Below are positions 61,858 to 64,000 of a DNA stretch of 64,000 nucleotides, in pieces. Position 1 is the stretch's first letter. Each line of letters opens with the position of its first letter. The translations under genes and the position numbers were made by a program. The stretch is from Eutreptiella sp. 'Long Island Sound 2002' (Eukaryota; Euglenozoa; Euglenophyceae; Eutreptiales; Eutreptiaceae). The stretch is from NCBI GenBank assembly GCA_964036045.1, contig OZ038389.1, positions 63,440,359 through 63,504,358 of the forward strand, read 5' to 3'. The notes below the pieces were generated by a model. The model was given only the letters and a program-made list of their open reading frames with translations. It was not told where the DNA came from and did not search any database.

Positions 61858-63519
61858 CGGAGCCCCTGCAGCCAAGGGCCCCAGCTAGCGCGGTCGCAGG
61901 ATGGTGTCGTGGGAAGCGCCACACCATCCTAGTCGGGAGACAAAAAGCACAAAGGGATTGCCGCGGGCGGAAGGCCCGGTCCGGCACCCGAAACAAAGGA
62001 CAGTCGCGGTGGCGGGGTGAGGGCAAGTGAAGGCACGAAGCCTTGCACCCGTCCATCCTTCGCAACCAAGAATGTATTTGATGTGCTTCAAGATCTATCC
62101 GAGAGTATCGGAGGATCACCCGGACCGCAGCTGGATGCTGCAGATGGGCAGCCTGAGCCCATTGTCCACGACCTGCACCAGTTGTTTGTTGAGCTTCTGG
62201 AACGGCCGGAGATCCTGAGCTTGCACGCCGTGCGCCGTGTTGGGCGTGAGCGGCAGTTGCACCTTAAGGTCCGTGCCTTATGCGGGGAAATGGAGAAGGT
62301 CTCGGACGTGTTGGTCGACACGGGAGCTCAAGTCAGCTTGGTCAAGGCTGGCCTACTTCCGCCAGAGTGTTTGACCGACAGTCGGAAACCTGTCAGGCTG
62401 AAGGTGGCGAACGGCCAGTAAATGGTGGGAGGCACGAAGGAAGCAGCCATTGGGCTGCAGTTCGTGAACCACTGTGAGCTGAGCCGCCCGGACCTTGGCA
62501 AGGAAATCCTCCTGCAACGTCGCTTCTACGAGGCCGAGATGGACTGGGACATGATTGTTGGGTACGACTTCACGATGGAGACGGACTCCGGCGTTCTCCC
62601 GGCCCAGACCTGAATGACCCTGTACCAGGACGACCAGCTCTCGTGGCCTTCGTCACCTGAGCACCATGTGGAATGTCAACGGATCTGGCCGGAACGCAAT
62701 CAGCTCAAAGTAGCCGCGCTGGGCACTGAGCCAACTGGGCCAGCAAACCAGGAGTACGGCGTAATGCCGGAAGTGGCGAGCCGAGTGGTTGCGGACCTGG
62801 GAGCATCGGATCTGGCCCTGGATGCGTTCTCTTCAGGAACCTCCGCCCATCTTAGGGTTTGTGAGAAGTACTGGAGCGCCCAGGACTCCGCGTGGAAGAA
62901 GCACTGGGGTCCGCATCAGGGTTTGATGTGGATCCATTGCCCCCGATGGGACATTCCAAGGGCGGTAGTGAAGATTTGCAAGGACCGCTCCAAGGCAGTG
63001 CTGGTTGTTCCTATGGGATGCACGGAGGAGGAAAGCAGCCGACATTGGGTGGTCTCATTGACCAACATGACCTTAAACAAGGTCGTCCTACCGGCTGGAG
63101 AGAGTGTCTATCAGGACGCTAAGCGACAGCCCATGCCACCCCAGAGATGGCCAACGGAATTCCACTATGTGGATGGGGGCCTTGAACAGGCCGACACCAC
63201 GGACTTCGTGTGTGTCAACCGCATCATAGCGGAGCCCTGGCGGCAATGCTCTGCGGTTTCCCCTGTTGACATCGGAGAATCGGAGGACCCCCTCACTGAA
63301 GAGGAGTTGGATCTGGTTCAGGGGTATATGGATCAGCCCTTTCACGACTGGGGAAACCAGCGTGAGGGCAAGGGCCAGGACAAAGCCTGGTGGGAAGTGG
63401 ACTCGATCGTCTCTGGTTCCTATGATGGGAATACTTTCGTACAGAGGGTGCTGGACCACATGTCCAGCCAGGACGAGCCAATCGGCGGAAACTCACCCAC
63501 CTACGGCGACCTGTTCTGA
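61858..63519 (+). pseudogene. Protease and methyltransferase-like domain, four stops
   Basis: The frame is the same as for copy 1, interrupted by TAG 61930-61932, TAA 62419-62421, TGA 62611-62613 and TGA 63517-63519. It keeps VLVDTGAQVSLV, MIVGYDF and the accessory module (LALDAFSS, GLMWIHCPRWDIP, AVLVVPMGCTEE, LPAGESVY). The HCPRW variant in place of NPPF is shared with copy 1, so loss of that motif predates both copies. Near 63385 the frame is intact where copy 1 lost a base. Confidence 0.8.
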
Positions 63520-64000
63520 GGCAAGACCAGAGACGGCCCTTTGGGCCACCTGGGAAGACCACCTGAGCCGAAACCGAGTGGGGTCGCTACCCCTCAAGTA
63601 AGCTCAGTGGTCCAGGTGCCCGGAAAAGCCAAGGCAGAGTCCGATGATTGCCCCAAGATCCAGGCATTGAGGGCAGGGCTGAAGCAGAAGTATGGTGAAA
63701 CCTTCTTCAGCGGAAAACCTGTGTTTCCCCCATCGGTGCGTGGACCGTATGGCGAGGCCAAGATACAACTGAAGCCGGACCCCCGTGTGTATCGACACCA
63801 GGAGTTCGCCCTGAGGGGCGAGAGAAAGGTAGCCATGGAGAAGATCCTCCGTGATTTCATCGAGAGAGGCTGGCTTGAGCCGTGCCACTCCGATTGGGCC
63901 TCTCCGTGCTTCGTCGTCTCCAAGAATGTGGCCGGGGAGTGGCGGCTCGTGGTCGACTACCGCGGCCTAAACGCCCAAACGCAGCATGACAGCTATACGC
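63520..64000 (+). pseudogene. Reverse transcriptase N-terminus (cut by the window end)
   Basis: After the TGA at 63517 the frame stays open to the window edge and reads FALRGERKVAMEKILRDF, GWLEPCHSDWASPCFVV and RLVVDYRGLNAQTQHDSYT, as in copy 1. The catalytic region lies beyond 64000. Confidence 0.8.

Larger units (their letters stand above)
53511..64000 (+). mobile_element. Ty3/gypsy chromovirus family A, copy 2 (runs off the window)
   Basis: Same family as 2296-13795. It has the 5' LTR, the whole gag region, the protease with accessory domain, and the beginning of RT at the window edge. Lesions relative to copy 1 are a 545-bp duplication in gag, a 1-nt deletion near 61448, and TAG 61807, TAG 61930, TAA 62419, TGA 62611 and TGA 63517. 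It complements copy 1, which lacks the 5' part. Confidence 0.9.

Noticed and set aside
1-64000. rRNA genes, bacterial operons or phage modules
   Set aside because: Nothing resembling rRNA, Shine-Dalgarno-led gene clusters or phage structural genes was seen; introns and retroelements show eukaryotic nuclear DNA.

Overview
This window is eukaryotic nuclear DNA from a large, repeat-rich genome. It holds no recognisable housekeeping gene, rRNA or complete tRNA. The evidence for a eukaryote is GT-AG introns, Ty3/gypsy chromoviruses, an APE-type LINE with RNase H, and a tRNA-like Pol III promoter. Chromodomain integrases, GC-rich retroelement coding and methyltransferase-like inserts in gypsy polyproteins would suit a unicellular alga (green or dinoflagellate-type), but the sequence does not fix the taxon.

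Layout. 1-2.3 kb: plain noncoding DNA. 2.3-13.8 kb (+): 5'-truncated copy 1 of a large gypsy family (here 'A'): gag, an in-frame TAG, protease plus a methyltransferase-like domain, RT/RNase H, integrase plus chromodomain, a polypurine tract and a ~3 kb LTR. 13.8-25.9 kb (-): a degenerate LINE of about 9 kb. It is split by a 1173-bp insertion without target duplication, carrying a two-exon gene piece (17.3-18.5 kb), and by a 1.9 kb miniature LTR element with a 4-bp target duplication (19.6-21.5 kb). 25.9-31.2 kb: GC-palindrome repeats, an LTR of a second gypsy family ('B'), a tRNA-like promoter and a foldback element filled with a minisatellite. 31.2-49.1 kb (-): three pieces of gypsy B separated by hairpin minisatellites, a two-exon coding fragment fused to an RNase H piece, and nested insertions, ending in a B-family LTR. 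49.1-53.5 kb: tandem repeats and an unrecognised minus-strand pseudogene. 53.5-64 kb (+): copy 2 of gypsy A, with its 5' LTR, a very large Gag, a 545-bp internal duplication, and a pol that runs off the window edge.

How the parts fit. This is a graveyard of nested mobile elements. Copies 1 and 2 of family A complement each other: copy 2 supplies the 5' LTR and Gag N-terminus, copy 1 supplies pol, the PPT and the 3' LTR. Comparing them dates the lesions and exposes conserved features, notably the in-frame TAG between gag and protease. Both gypsy families carry the same accessory domain between protease and RT, intact at an NPPF motif only in B. The most useful leads are that domain, the presumed stop-codon readthrough, the gene-carrying insertion, and the exon fusion at 40.2-41.0 kb.
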